DNA of 64,000 bases from Frigoribacterium sp. Leaf8 (GCF_001421165.1 NZ_LMKB01000004.1:1-64000); one strand, 5' to 3'. Counted from the first letter of the stretch, positions 1 through 8,172 are shown. Notes: generated from the sequence alone by a model not told the origin. Program-made: numbers and translations.

Positions 1-108
1 CCAGGAGCTACTCTCGGACCCGAAACAACCACCCGTTGCAACGACCCCCTGAAACCGCCATCCTCCATCGGCCATCTCGAGGCAGCTGCGTCGAGGATCA
101 AGGCGCCA
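1..108. other. Left edge, no gene seen
   Basis: This stretch lies downstream of the leftward recombinase pair. It has stops in all frames I followed, no strong hairpin, and a lower GC content than the rest of the window. Anything it belongs to must extend beyond the left edge. Confidence 0.4.
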
Positions 109-486
109 TCAACGAAGAGACGCCGGGAACCGATGCTGCAAGCGCCGGAGAACGCCAAGGGTGGACTCATCGTCCAAGCCCGTGACCGTCTGCCATAAGT
201 AGCCGGCACCGACAATGTCCGAAGCGAACACGATCTCCGTTGCCAGGAGGATGCGGCGCCAATCCGCCGGAGGCAGCGCAGCCTTCTCCTTCAACGCAGC
301 CGACAACCTCTTCTCCTCTTCGAAGAAATCAGCCGTGCTTGCGAACCCCATAGCGACGGCCATCGCATCCGTGAGATCAGCAAGGCCTCCCCATTGCCCG
401 AGACCTTGCCACAACAACTTTCGCTCCTCATCACTGAGCTCGAAGTGGACCGGCTCGGAGGCCGAGCCCTTATCAGACGCGTTCAC
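109..486 (-). CDS. Hypothetical 125-aa protein coupled to a serine recombinase
   Basis: I do not recognise this family. The protein is 125 aa, acidic at the N-terminus, with alternating charged and hydrophobic stretches and no obvious membrane segment or signal peptide. Its GTG start at 486 overlaps the stop of the upstream recombinase gene (GTGA), so the two are almost certainly co-translated. Codon use is more AT-tolerant than in the core genes nearby, which fits a gene carried with the recombinase on mobile DNA. It could be an accessory factor of the recombinase or an unrelated passenger; the sequence does not decide. Confidence 0.6.
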   Translation of the reverse strand: MNASDKGSASEPVHFELSDEERKLLWQGLGQWGGLADLTDAMAVAMGFASTADFFEEEKRLSAALKEKAALPPADWRRILLATEIVFASDIVGAGYLWQTVTGLDDESTLGVLRRLQHRFPASLR

Positions 487-1052
487 GACTGCTCCCCTCG
501 TTGAATCGAACGATAGACCGTCGAACGAGCAACCCCGAACAGCTCGGCGATCTCGCTCGTGGTGTGCTCGCCGGTGCGGTGTAGCTGCACGAGGTGCTTC
601 TCCTGCGAGGTGGTCAGCTTGGGCTTCCGGCCGCGGAGCTTGCCGGCAGCCTTCGCGATCGCCATGCCCTCCCGGGTGCGGGCCCGGATCAGGTCGGCCT
701 CGAACTCGGCGACCATGCCGAGGACGTTGAACAGGAGCCGGCCCACTGGGTCGGTGGGGTCGTAGACCGCTCCCCCGAGGTTCAACGCGACACCCTTCTT
801 CGTCAGCTCGTCCGCGATGTCGGTCGCATCACGCAGCGACCGAGCAAGACGGTCGAGCTTCGTGACCACCAGGACGTCGCCGGCCCTGCATGCAGCAAGG
901 GCCTCCCGGAGGCCTGGCCGCGCTCGAGTCGTGCCCGAGAGCCCGTGGTCAACATGCACGTGTTGATCATCAACACCCAGTGCTGCGAGACCGTCGCGTT
1001 GTGCTGCGAGATCTTGTCCCGAGGTCGACACACGGGCGTATCCGATGAGCAT
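483..1052 (-). CDS. Serine recombinase (resolvase/invertase family)
   Basis: Small serine recombinase of 189 aa, the usual length for the Pin/Hin/TnpR group. The N-terminal catalytic domain shows Y-A-R-V-S with the probable nucleophile Ser9, a Q-D-L-A-A-Q-R-D-G-L helix, and the LDRLARS motif around residues 67-72 with its catalytic arginines. The C-terminal region, from about residue 145, holds a Resolvase-type helix-turn-helix ending in VARSTVYRSI. Such enzymes cut and rejoin DNA at short crossover sites through a phosphoserine bond, for transposon cointegrate resolution, plasmid dimer resolution or inversion. The gene overlaps the start of a small partner downstream. No transposase or inverted repeats are visible, so the parent element may lie left of the window. 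Confidence 0.92.
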   Translation of the reverse strand: MLIGYARVSTSGQDLAAQRDGLAALGVDDQHVHVDHGLSGTTRARPGLREALAACRAGDVLVVTKLDRLARSLRDATDIADELTKKGVALNLGGAVYDPTDPVGRLLFNVLGMVAEFEADLIRARTREGMAIAKAAGKLRGRKPKLTTSQEKHLVQLHRTGEHTTSEIAELFGVARSTVYRSIQRGEQS

Positions 1053-1248
1053 CCGACGACTGTAGCGTTTAGACCCCCGTCACCGGGCATTTTTGCGGGA
1101 CAGGCATATGCGAATCCGCAGGCCAGGCGCCATTTGATGTCAGCCGGCCGAGCGCAGCTCGAGCAGGTGTCCCGATGAACGACCGGCGACCGGGCGCCGG
1201 CGACACGCACGACACGTGGCGCACCCGACGTGCGTAGGATTTCTCATC
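1053..1248. promoter_or_regulatory. Intergenic region, candidate recombinase target and promoter
   Basis: Region between the leftward recombinase and the rightward DIP1984-family gene. The part next to the recombinase start (about 1060-1110) is AT-richer than its surroundings, with a T-run inside GCATTTTTGC and a GTTTAGACCCC element. Resolvase genes of Tn3-like elements often have their res site and promoter in this position. I see no clear 28-bp paired subsites, so this is only a candidate. Confidence 0.3.
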
Positions 1249-1713
1249 ATGAAGCTCGCCGAAGCCCTCCTGCAACGGTCCGACGCCCAGCGCCGGGTCG
1301 ACCAGCTGCGTGATCGCGTCACCGCGAACGCCCGCTACCAGGAGGGCGAAGAGCCCACCGAGGACGCCGCCGAGCTGCTGCGCCAGGCGGTCGACACCCT
1401 CGCCGTCCTCGAGTCGCTCGTCGTGCGCATCAACCTCACCAACGCCCGCACGACCCTCGCCGACGGCAGCACCATGACCGCCGCCCTGGCCCGCCGCGAG
1501 ACCCTGCGCGCCACCCACGCCCTGCTCGTGACCGCCTCCGACGCGGCCCGCGGCGCCTCCGGCGGCTACCGCCAGCTGCGCAGCGAGCTACGGATGTTCT
1601 CGGCGCTGCCGGTCGCCGAGCTGCGGGACCGTGCCGACGCCGTCGCCAAGGACCTCCGCGAACTCGACGTCGAGATCCAGAAGACCAACTGGGAGGCCGA
1701 ACTGCAGAACTGA
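1249..1713 (+). CDS. DIP1984 family protein
   Basis: A 154-aa, highly charged and largely helical protein starting MKLAEALLQRSDAQRR, typical of the DIP1984/septicolysin-like family widespread in actinobacteria and firmicutes. Its biochemical role is not established. The ATG at 1249 is preferred over a GTG at 1216 because AGGA at 1236-1239 lies at good distance and family members begin with MKLAEAL. Heptad-like leucine and alanine spacing through residues 25-150 suggests a coiled-coil bundle. It stands alone between the mobile recombinase region and thymidylate kinase. Confidence 0.85.
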   Translation: MKLAEALLQRSDAQRRVDQLRDRVTANARYQEGEEPTEDAAELLRQAVDTLAVLESLVVRINLTNARTTLADGSTMTAALARRETLRATHALLVTASDAARGASGGYRQLRSELRMFSALPVAELRDRADAVAKDLRELDVEIQKTNWEAELQN

Positions 1714-2004
1714 CCTGCGCGGTGAGTCGGTAGACGTCACCGGGGCGAGCACGAACCGCGACCGGCGGTCATCCCGGTCACCCTGCAGGCGCGGAGGGCA
1801 GCGCCACGACTCACGTCGTCACCACTCAGCCCCGCACCGATCACCGGTGACCGCGCACCCTGCATCGTTCACCACCGTGTGCTGACCGGAGACGTCGAGG
1901 GCGGGATCGGGGACCTCACCGCGCCTCCTGGGGCTGCCTCCGTCGGCACACGTCCGCGTCGCGGTCCGTCCCGCGACGGGGGCGACGATCGATAGGCTCG
2001 CCGG
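1714..2004. other. Intergenic, one copy of the repeated 10-mer, small hairpin
   Basis: No convincing gene. It contains one CGCGCCTCCT copy (1920-1929), a 10-bp palindrome TCACCGGTGA near 1846, and an 8-bp perfect hairpin (1957-1964 with 1971-1978) just upstream of the tmk -10 box. Confidence 0.5.
1993..1998 (+). promoter_or_regulatory. -10 box for leaderless tmk
   Basis: TAGGCT followed by six bases and the GTG start. This spacing predicts transcription beginning at the start codon, and it recurs in front of many genes of the window. Confidence 0.6.
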
Positions 2005-2661
2005 GTGACGGATCAGGCAGCCCGTGGGGCGTTCATCGTGTTCGAGGGCATCGACGGGTCGGGCAAGTCGACGCAGGCGCGCCTGCTCGCCGCCCGTCTC
2101 CAGGACGCGGGGGTGCCGGTGCACCAGACGGCCGAGCCGACCACCGGCCCCGTCGGCACGTTGATCCGCAACGGCTTCAACCGCCGGGTCGACCTGGACG
2201 ACCGCGTCATCGCGTCGCTCTTCGTCGCCGACCGCCTCGACCACATCACGAACGCCCACGACGGCATGCTCAGCATCGTCGAGCGGGGCACGACCGTCCT
2301 CTGCGACCGGTACCACCTGTCGTCACAGGCCTACCAGGCGTCCGACGTGGGCAGCGACTGGATCGCCTCGTCGAACTCCATCAGCACCGACCTGATGCTG
2401 CCCGACCTGACGATCTACCTCGACGTCTCGCCCGAGGTCGCCCTCGAGCGCCTCGCCAGCGGACGCACGACCACCGACCGGTTCGAGGTCGACGAGCGAC
2501 TCCGGGCAGCCCGCGAACGCTACGCCGAGGCCATCGAGCAGGCCGACGAGGTCGTCGTCACGGTCGACGCCGACCGCTCGACCGACGAACTCGCCGACGC
2601 CGTCTGGCACGAGGTCTCGACCCGGCTCGACCTCGGGTCGCTGGCGCGCCCGCAGGGCTGA
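2005..2661 (+). CDS. tmk: dTMP kinase (thymidylate kinase)
   Basis: Phosphorylates dTMP to dTDP with ATP in dTTP synthesis, in the cytoplasm. The 218-aa protein has the P-loop GIDGSGKST at residues 15-23, the DRY(H)LSS motif for nucleotide binding around residue 101, and an Arg-rich lid near residues 150-160. Length is typical. The GTG start is chosen because a -10 box lies exactly six bases upstream. In most bacteria tmk is next to holB or topA; here it is flanked by unrelated genes, so a second copy elsewhere in the genome is possible. Confidence 0.92.
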   Translation: MTDQAARGAFIVFEGIDGSGKSTQARLLAARLQDAGVPVHQTAEPTTGPVGTLIRNGFNRRVDLDDRVIASLFVADRLDHITNAHDGMLSIVERGTTVLCDRYHLSSQAYQASDVGSDWIASSNSISTDLMLPDLTIYLDVSPEVALERLASGRTTTDRFEVDERLRAARERYAEAIEQADEVVVTVDADRSTDELADAVWHEVSTRLDLGSLARPQG

Positions 2662-2663
2662 CA

Positions 2664-2749
2664 CCGCGCCTCCTCGGGTGACCGAGCCGTCACGACGGGA
2701 CGCTCGCCCCGGCACGTGAGCGACACCCCGACGGGGTCAGGAGGCGCGG
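2664..2749. terminator. Inverted pair of the repeated motif between convergent genes
   Basis: CCGCGCCTCCT at 2664-2674 and its reverse complement at 2739-2749 form an 11-bp inverted repeat across the tmk/XRE convergent junction; the right half lies within the last codons of the XRE gene. The 64-nt loop is long, so termination is uncertain, but the arrangement matches the two clear motif-based hairpins at 38.0 and 49.0 kb. Confidence 0.35.
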
Positions 2750-3036
2750 GCCGCGTCGACGACGGACGGTGCGTCCGCTGCTCCCCCGGCCCCGTCGCGC
2801 GTGATCTCGACCCAGATGTCGTCGAGCGACACTTCGACGATCGCGGCGATCGCGGCGATCGTCGAGAAGGCCGGGGTCGCCACGCGACCGGTCTCGATCT
2901 TGCGCAGGGTCTCGGGCGACAGCCCGGCGTCGAGGGCGACCTGCAGCATCGGCCGGGAGCCACGGGCCCGCCTCAGCAGCACTCCGAGGCGGCGACCGCG
3001 TTCGAGCTCGGCGGGCGTGAGCGGCAGACGGACCAT
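2737..3036 (-). CDS. XRE-family helix-turn-helix regulator
   Basis: A 99-aa DNA-binding protein. Residues about 15-75 form a Cro/CI-type helix-turn-helix, with GLSPETLRKIETGRVATPAF as the recognition region. The ATG at 3036 is chosen because TACGCT (3043-3048, minus strand) ends exactly six bases before it, predicting a leaderless mRNA. A 9-bp reiteration encodes the AAIAAI stretch near residue 60. The gene is divergent from methionine aminopeptidase, so it may repress its own promoter or that of map. The target is not shown by the sequence. Confidence 0.85.
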   Translation of the reverse strand: MVRLPLTPAELERGRRLGVLLRRARGSRPMLQVALDAGLSPETLRKIETGRVATPAFSTIAAIAAIVEVSLDDIWVEITRDGAGGAADAPSVVDAARAS

Positions 3037-3042
3037 GCCCCG

Positions 3043-3048
3043 AGCGTA
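3043..3048 (-). promoter_or_regulatory. -10 box for leaderless XRE gene
   Basis: TACGCT read on the minus strand, six bases before the ATG at 3036. Confidence 0.6.
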
Positions 3049-3071
3049 GTGCGCCGGAGGCCCGAGTGGGA

Positions 3072-3077
3072 TACCTT
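3072..3077 (+). promoter_or_regulatory. -10 box for the map leader ORF
   Basis: TACCTT, seven bases before an ATG at 3085 that opens an 11-codon ORF overlapping map. It lies back to back with the XRE promoter, so both could share one operator. Confidence 0.5.
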
Positions 3078-3084
3078 TACCGGG

Positions 3085-3120
3085 ATGATCTTCGGCACGC
3101 GAACGGCAGGACACCCATGA
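3085..3120 (+). CDS. Leaderless 11-residue upstream ORF coupled to map
   Basis: ATG at 3085 reads MIFGTRTAGHP and stops at 3118-3120, so its TGA overlaps the map ATG (ATGA). The start lies seven bases behind a TANNNT box, the leaderless signature seen elsewhere in this window. Short leaderless ORFs are known in mycobacteria and corynebacteria. The inference is that ribosomes enter here and re-initiate on map; the peptide itself has no recognisable signal. Confidence 0.45.
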   Translation: MIFGTRTAGHP

Positions 3121-3893
3121 TCGAGATCTTGACCCCCTCCGAGATCGAACGGGCCCGGGCGACCGGCGCACTCGTCGGCACCATCCTGCAGACGCTGCGC
3201 GACCGGGTGACGGTGGGCACGAACCTGCTCGACGTCGACTCGTGGACCAAGACGATGATCGACGAGGCCGGGGCGGTCTCGTGCTACGTCGACTACGCGC
3301 CGTCATTCGGCCGCGGCCCCTTCGGCCACTACGTCTGCACGGCCGTGAACGACGCGGTGCTGCACGGGCTGCCGCACGACCGACGACTCGTCGACGGCGA
3401 CCTGCTGACGCTCGACCTCGCCGTCGTACTCGACGGGGTGGCGGCCGACTCGGCCGTGAGCTTCGTCGTGGGCGACTCGCGTCCGGCCGAGAGCGTCCGT
3501 CTGATCGAGACGACCGAGCGGGCGCTCGAGGCCGGCATCGCGGCGGCCGGGCCCGGGGCCCGCATCGGCGACCTGTCGCACGCGATCGGCTCGGTGCTGT
3601 CGGACGCGGGGTACCCGATCAACGTCGAGTTCGGTGGCCACGGCATCGGCTCGACCATGCACCAGGACCCGCACGTGTCGAACACCGGGCGCCCGGGGCG
3701 GGGCTACCGCCTGCGGCCCGGGCTGTTGCTCGCGCTCGAACCGTGGGTGATGACCGACACCGACGAGCTCGTCACGGACGCCGACGGCTGGACGCTGCGC
3801 AGCGCGACGGGCTGCCGGACGGCCCACAGCGAGCACACGATCGCCATCACCGAGGACGGCGCCGAGGTGCTGACGCGGCGCCCCGTCCCTTAG
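3117..3893 (+). CDS. map: Methionine aminopeptidase, type I
   Basis: Removes the initiator methionine from nascent proteins. The 258-aa pita-bread-fold protein shows all five metal ligands: Asp in LTLDLAV, Asp in AADSAVS, His in GHGIGSTMHQDP, Glu in LALEPWV and Glu in HSEHTI; the substrate-contacting His appears in FGHYVC. The ATG at 3117 is favoured because it matches the family N-terminus (MIEILTPSEIERAR) and overlaps the stop of a leaderless mini-ORF. It is not beside secY/adk/infA, so it is probably a second, non-ribosomal-cluster map paralogue. Confidence 0.9.
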   Translation: MIEILTPSEIERARATGALVGTILQTLRDRVTVGTNLLDVDSWTKTMIDEAGAVSCYVDYAPSFGRGPFGHYVCTAVNDAVLHGLPHDRRLVDGDLLTLDLAVVLDGVAADSAVSFVVGDSRPAESVRLIETTERALEAGIAAAGPGARIGDLSHAIGSVLSDAGYPINVEFGGHGIGSTMHQDPHVSNTGRPGRGYRLRPGLLLALEPWVMTDTDELVTDADGWTLRSATGCRTAHSEHTIAITEDGAEVLTRRPVP

Positions 3894-3924
3894 CCCGACC
3901 GCTGGCCCGACTGCACGGACCGGC

Positions 3925-6900
3925 TCAACCCTCGACGGCCGGCTGGCCCTGCCCGGTCAGGCGCAGGAACCCGCTCAGCAGCCCGAGCCCCGCGATCGAG
4001 GTGGGCAGGCCCGTCGCGAGCAGCGGGGAGTGCACCAGGAACGCCGCCCACTTCGCCCGCGACAAGGCCACGTTCAACCGGTTCGGCATCAGCAGGAAGT
4101 CCAGCCCGCGCGGGATGTCGGCGGCACTCGACGCCGCCAGCGAGACGACGGCCACGACGGCCTCCTGCCCCTGGAACAGGTCGACCGTGCCGACGGGCGT
4201 CTCGTCGAAGCCGGCCGCGTCGAGGTGTTCGCGCAGCACGGCGCCGTGGGCGTTGTACGGCGCGACGACGATGACGTCGGCCGCGGTCAGGGGCCGGGTG
4301 CCGTCGGCGTCCGACCAGTCGAGCCCGACGACCGACCGCACGATCTCGACGACCGCCCGGGCCTCCTCGACCGACGAGGTCGTGTTGCCGACGTGCGTCA
4401 CCGGTTCGACGTGCAGGCCGGGTGCGACGCCCTCGAGCCGGCGGTCGGAGGCATGGGCGGTCAGTGCCCCGCCGTAGGACAGCTCGCTGACCGGGGCGCA
4501 CAGCGCCGGATGCATGCGCCAGGTGGTGGCGAGGAAGTAGCCGTACTCGGCCGGAAGCACGTCGTGGCCGTCGGCCAACCAGCCGAGGGCCGACTCGTCG
4601 ACCGGCTCGGGGTGGCTGCCCTGGCTGACCTGCGGCAGCTGCTGCGGGTCGCCGAGCAGCAGCAACCGCGTCGCGGCGACCGAGGCCGCCACGGTCGAGG
4701 CGAGGGAGAACTGCCCGGCCTCGTCGACGACCAGCAGGTCGAGGGAGGCGCGGGCCACCTTGTCGGCGTTGGCGAACCCCCAGGCCGTCGCCCCGAACAC
4801 GGCCCCCACGGCCTGCCCGCCGCCGTCGACCCCGGCACCGCCCGCGCCACCGTCGGCCTCGGCGAGGAACGCGGCCTCACCGCCGGACTTCAGGGCACGC
4901 CAGGGCTGCTCGTCGGCCTGCTCGGCGGTCGTGCCCGACTTCGGCACCTTGCCCACGCGCTCGGGATCGACGCCGGCCGTGATGGCCGCCCGCAGGACGT
5001 TCTCGACCACGGCGTGCGACTGCCCGACGACCCCCACGCGCCAACCGTGCTCACGAACGAGCCGGGCGACGACCCGCGAACCGACGTAGGTCTTGCCCGT
5101 GCCGGGAGGGCCCTGGACGGCGAGGTACGAGCGGTCGAGGTCGAGCAGGGTCTCGACGACGGCCGAGACGGTGTCGTTCCCGACCACGGGTGCGGGCCCG
5201 CCACCCGACCGCCGACGCGGCGGCTGCCGCCGCAGCAGGTCGAACGCCGGGTCGGGCAGCATCTCGGGCAGGGCGTCGAGCACGTGCCCACCCCATTCGG
5301 CGATCGCCTCGGGCTGCGGAGTGGCCCGGGGAGGCGCGGCGGGCGTCAGCGCGACCGGGAACGCGTCGTGCCGGTCGTCGTCGCCGGTGACGCGCTCGAG
5401 CAGCACGACCTCGTGCCGGTCGCCGTTCGGGCCGGCCTCGACCACCGTCGACCCGACGGCACCCCGCAGCCCGGGGCCGAGCGAGGCGACCCCGGGCGGG
5501 ACGGGGGCGTCGTAGACGGCGTAGGGCGCGCCTCCTTCGCCCAGGCGACTGCCGGGCGCGAGGCGGCCGCGCAGCCGCACCTCGCGGCTGAGCTTGCGGG
5601 CCCGGGGCAGCTTCTGCCACTCGCGCTCGACCGACGCCGTCTCGACCACGAACACGTCGCGGGTGTCGGCCCAGTCGTCGACCGGGTTGCGGAGGCGGTC
5701 GAAGTGCTCTTGCCAGAACGTCTTGGCCTCGCGGCGGTGGTAGTCGATGGCCGACGCCGCGAGGGCGATGGCCGTCTGGTCGGGGGTGCGGTCGAGCGGG
5801 TCGACGTCGGCCACGTGCGCCGCGAGGCCCACGGCGACCGGGTTCGGCTCGCGGGGCACGCGGGCGAGCTCGAGCGGGTCGGGCGCGGTCGGGCCGTCGG
5901 GGTCGTCGCCCCGGGTGCCGTGCCGGTCGGCCAGCTCGAGCAACCAGTCGCGCAGCCGCAGGGTCGACCGGCAGTCGTACTCGTTGTAGTCGCGGACCTC
6001 GTCGAGCATCTGGTCACCCCGCGCCGCGTCGCCCGTGGTGCGTTCGGCGATGGCGTCGACGTACATCGTGATGCTGGCGGTGGCCGTCTTGACGTCGCTC
6101 TGCCGGAGGTCGTCACCCATGTAGAGCGGCTCGAGCTTCTTGAGCGAGTAGCTGTGCGACCCGACGAGCAACGCCTGCCGCACGACCGGGTAGAGGTCGA
6201 CGAGCACGCCGTCGCGGAGCAGGTCGTCGACCGCGTCCTCGCCGACGCCGTGGCGGGCCGCCAGCGAGAGCAGGTGGCTGCGCTCGTACGAGGCGTAGTG
6301 GTACACGTGCAGGTCGGGGAATCGCCGGCGGCGCTCGGAGAGGTAGTCGAGGAAGTCGATCAGCGCCTGCCGCTCGCCCGCGAAGTCATGAGCCCAGAAG
6401 GCCCGGAAGGTGCCGTCGGCCTCGACCAGCCCGAAGAGGTAGTCGAGGCCCCAGGCCCGCCCGTCGCCCTCGGTGTAGAGCGGGTCGCCCTCGAAGTCGA
6501 AGAAGACGTCGCCGGCGTCGGGCCGCGGGATCGTCCGCAGGGCGTCGGCGTCGACGACCTCGACCGCGGGCGCGCCGGTGTGGTCGCGCTCGGTGGCGAG
6601 CTGCACCCGGGCCTGCCCCCGCAGCCGGGCGAGGGCCGTCGCCCCGATGCCGGCGACGGGCCCGTCCGACCCGGCGAGCTCGTCGATCGTGGCGACGCCG
6701 GCCAGGTGCAGCCGCTGACGTTGCTCGCCGCGCAGGCCGGCGACGAGCACGAGGTCGCGGTGCTCGTCGACCTGGGCCTGGCAGGCCGTGCAGCGCCCGC
6801 AGGCGGTGACGCCCGGGTCGCCCCAGGTGAGCGGACCCTCGGCGGCGAGCCGCTCGGCCAGGGCGGCCCGCAGCCGGTCACGCTGGACCCGGTAGACCGG

Positions 6901-7440
6901 CAGCACGTCGGCGACGTCGTGCACGCTCTCGCTGCCGTCGCCGAGCACGAGGCGCACGGTGTCGGCCGACGGCAGTCCGAGCGCGCGGATCTGGTCGGTG
7001 TAGGCCGCGACCTGCAGCAGCGCGGGGATCTTCGCGTGGCGGGCGAGCTTGGTGTCGTAGACCTCGTAGGTGCCGTCGTCGGTGCGCACCACGAAGTCGC
7101 TGAAGCCGATGAACGATCCGTCGAAGAACGTCGCCTGGAAGAGCACGTCGGCCCCGGAGGCCATGGCGACCCGCGCCTCCTCGGCGGCCGCCGCGTAGCC
7201 CGACGGGGCCGGACGGTCGAACTCGACGACGTCACGGGTCGCCCGCAGCGCCTCGAGGTACCGCAGTTCGTGGGCGTCGCCGAGCCGGGCCGTGCGGTCG
7301 AGCATGTCGTCGGACGCGTCGGCAACGGCGTCGACCCGGCCGAGCTTCGCGTCGAGCCGTCGGAGGAACGACCACTCGCACGCGGCCCAGGTCGTCAGGT
7401 CGGACGGGCTGGTGACCACCCGGTCGTCGTCGAGGTACAC
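3925..7440 (-). CDS. TM0106-family RecB-like nuclease fused to SF1 helicase
   Basis: An 1171-aa DNA-processing enzyme. Residues 1-230 form a RecB/Cas4-like PD-(D/E)XK nuclease (EVYDTKLA core) with one Cys near residue 21 and CGRCTAC near 213-220, the spacing expected of a Cas4/AddB-type iron-sulfur cluster. Residues about 310-500 hold an RNase H-like exonuclease domain (FFDFEGDP ... YNEYDCRST). The C-terminal half is a Dna2/Upf1-like SF1 helicase with GPPGTGKT, VVDEAGQFS, LLGDPQQLPQ and the late motif VALSRAKWA. A GTG start with AGGAGT upstream is used. It probably resects or unwinds damaged DNA; the role of this family is inferred, not established. Confidence 0.9.
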   Translation of the reverse strand: MYLDDDRVVTSPSDLTTWAACEWSFLRRLDAKLGRVDAVADASDDMLDRTARLGDAHELRYLEALRATRDVVEFDRPAPSGYAAAAEEARVAMASGADVLFQATFFDGSFIGFSDFVVRTDDGTYEVYDTKLARHAKIPALLQVAAYTDQIRALGLPSADTVRLVLGDGSESVHDVADVLPVYRVQRDRLRAALAERLAAEGPLTWGDPGVTACGRCTACQAQVDEHRDLVLVAGLRGEQRQRLHLAGVATIDELAGSDGPVAGIGATALARLRGQARVQLATERDHTGAPAVEVVDADALRTIPRPDAGDVFFDFEGDPLYTEGDGRAWGLDYLFGLVEADGTFRAFWAHDFAGERQALIDFLDYLSERRRRFPDLHVYHYASYERSHLLSLAARHGVGEDAVDDLLRDGVLVDLYPVVRQALLVGSHSYSLKKLEPLYMGDDLRQSDVKTATASITMYVDAIAERTTGDAARGDQMLDEVRDYNEYDCRSTLRLRDWLLELADRHGTRGDDPDGPTAPDPLELARVPREPNPVAVGLAAHVADVDPLDRTPDQTAIALAASAIDYHRREAKTFWQEHFDRLRNPVDDWADTRDVFVVETASVEREWQKLPRARKLSREVRLRGRLAPGSRLGEGGAPYAVYDAPVPPGVASLGPGLRGAVGSTVVEAGPNGDRHEVVLLERVTGDDDRHDAFPVALTPAAPPRATPQPEAIAEWGGHVLDALPEMLPDPAFDLLRRQPPRRRSGGGPAPVVGNDTVSAVVETLLDLDRSYLAVQGPPGTGKTYVGSRVVARLVREHGWRVGVVGQSHAVVENVLRAAITAGVDPERVGKVPKSGTTAEQADEQPWRALKSGGEAAFLAEADGGAGGAGVDGGGQAVGAVFGATAWGFANADKVARASLDLLVVDEAGQFSLASTVAASVAATRLLLLGDPQQLPQVSQGSHPEPVDESALGWLADGHDVLPAEYGYFLATTWRMHPALCAPVSELSYGGALTAHASDRRLEGVAPGLHVEPVTHVGNTTSSVEEARAVVEIVRSVVGLDWSDADGTRPLTAADVIVVAPYNAHGAVLREHLDAAGFDETPVGTVDLFQGQEAVVAVVSLAASSAADIPRGLDFLLMPNRLNVALSRAKWAAFLVHSPLLATGLPTSIAGLGLLSGFLRLTGQGQPAVEG

Positions 7441-7516
7441 GCGGACTCCTTCTGTCGGGACGCGGCCTGGACGCCCGCCCCGAGCCTAGGAGGCGCCACC
7501 GACACCCCGGGACGCC

Positions 7517-8143
7517 TCACGCGGGCGAGCCGGGCGCGGTCCGCAGGTGCAGCCGCTCCCCCTGCCGACCGAACAGGCTGAGCACCTCGACGGCCCGGTC
7601 GTCGGCCCGGCCGAACCAGTGCGGAGTGCGCGTGTCGAACTCGGCCGCCTCGCCTGCCGGCAGCACGAGGTCGAGGTCGCCCAGCACGAGCCGGATGCGT
7701 CCGCGCAGCACGTACAGCCAGTCGTAGCCCTCGTGCGTGCGGAGCACGGGTTCGCTCCGAGGCGAGTCCGCAGGAATCACCATCTTGAAGGCCTGGATCG
7801 CGCCGCCCCCGCGCGAGAGCGGCACGACCGTCATGCCGTGCTGTTGCCGCGGCGTGAGGTGCACGCGGGGGTCGCCGGTCTCGGGCGCGCCGACGAGGTC
7901 GTCGAGCGGAACCCCGTGCTCGCGGGCGAGCGGCAACAGCTGTTCGAGGGTGGGCCGTCGAAGCCCGGACTCGAGCCGGGACAGGGTGCTGACCGAGATG
8001 CCGGTCCGCTCCCCCAGTTCGGCGAGGGTCACGCCGCGCCGCGCGCGCAGGGCACGGAGGCGCGGGCCGACCGCGGCGAGGACGTCGTCGGTGCTCGGGG
8101 CGTCGGCACCGGGGGCGTTCGTGGGGTGGTCCATGCCGGTCAT
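7517..8143 (-). CDS. XRE-cupin transcriptional regulator
   Basis: A 208-aa regulator with an N-terminal helix-turn-helix (residues about 28-80, SVSTLSRLESGLRRPTLEQL) and a C-terminal cupin sensor barrel (about 115-200, with YDWLYVLRG and PAGEAAEFDTRTPHWF). This architecture regulates efflux or detoxification genes in many bacteria. Two ATGs, at 8143 and 8134, are possible. It is divergent from a CPYC flavoprotein and methyltransferase, and alternating half-sites for a dimeric repressor lie right at its start, so it likely controls both itself and that operon. Confidence 0.88.
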   Translation of the reverse strand: MTGMDHPTNAPGADAPSTDDVLAAVGPRLRALRARRGVTLAELGERTGISVSTLSRLESGLRRPTLEQLLPLAREHGVPLDDLVGAPETGDPRVHLTPRQQHGMTVVPLSRGGGAIQAFKMVIPADSPRSEPVLRTHEGYDWLYVLRGRIRLVLGDLDLVLPAGEAAEFDTRTPHWFGRADDRAVEVLSLFGRQGERLHLRTAPGSPA

Positions 8144-8144
8144 C

Positions 8145-8172
8145 TTGCCACTTCGGCAACACAGATTGCCAA
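8145..8172. promoter_or_regulatory. Triple half-site operator between XRE-cupin and redox operon
   Basis: TTGCC (8145-8149), five bases, GGCAA (8155-8159), six bases, TTGCC (8166-8170). The alternating half-sites are about one helical turn apart and lie immediately upstream of the regulator and before a TTGACC -35-like element for the operon. This is the expected site for the adjacent XRE protein. Confidence 0.6.

Noticed and set aside
2005-2661. Thymidylate kinase as part of a phage or nucleotide island
   Set aside because: Composition matches the genome, the start obeys the leaderless rule, and no phage genes are near.
4030-7581. 1183-aa open frame on the plus strand opposite the nuclease/helicase
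   Set aside because: It mirrors the third-position GC bias of the real gene on the other strand. The minus-strand product has complete nuclease and helicase motifs; the plus-strand one has none.
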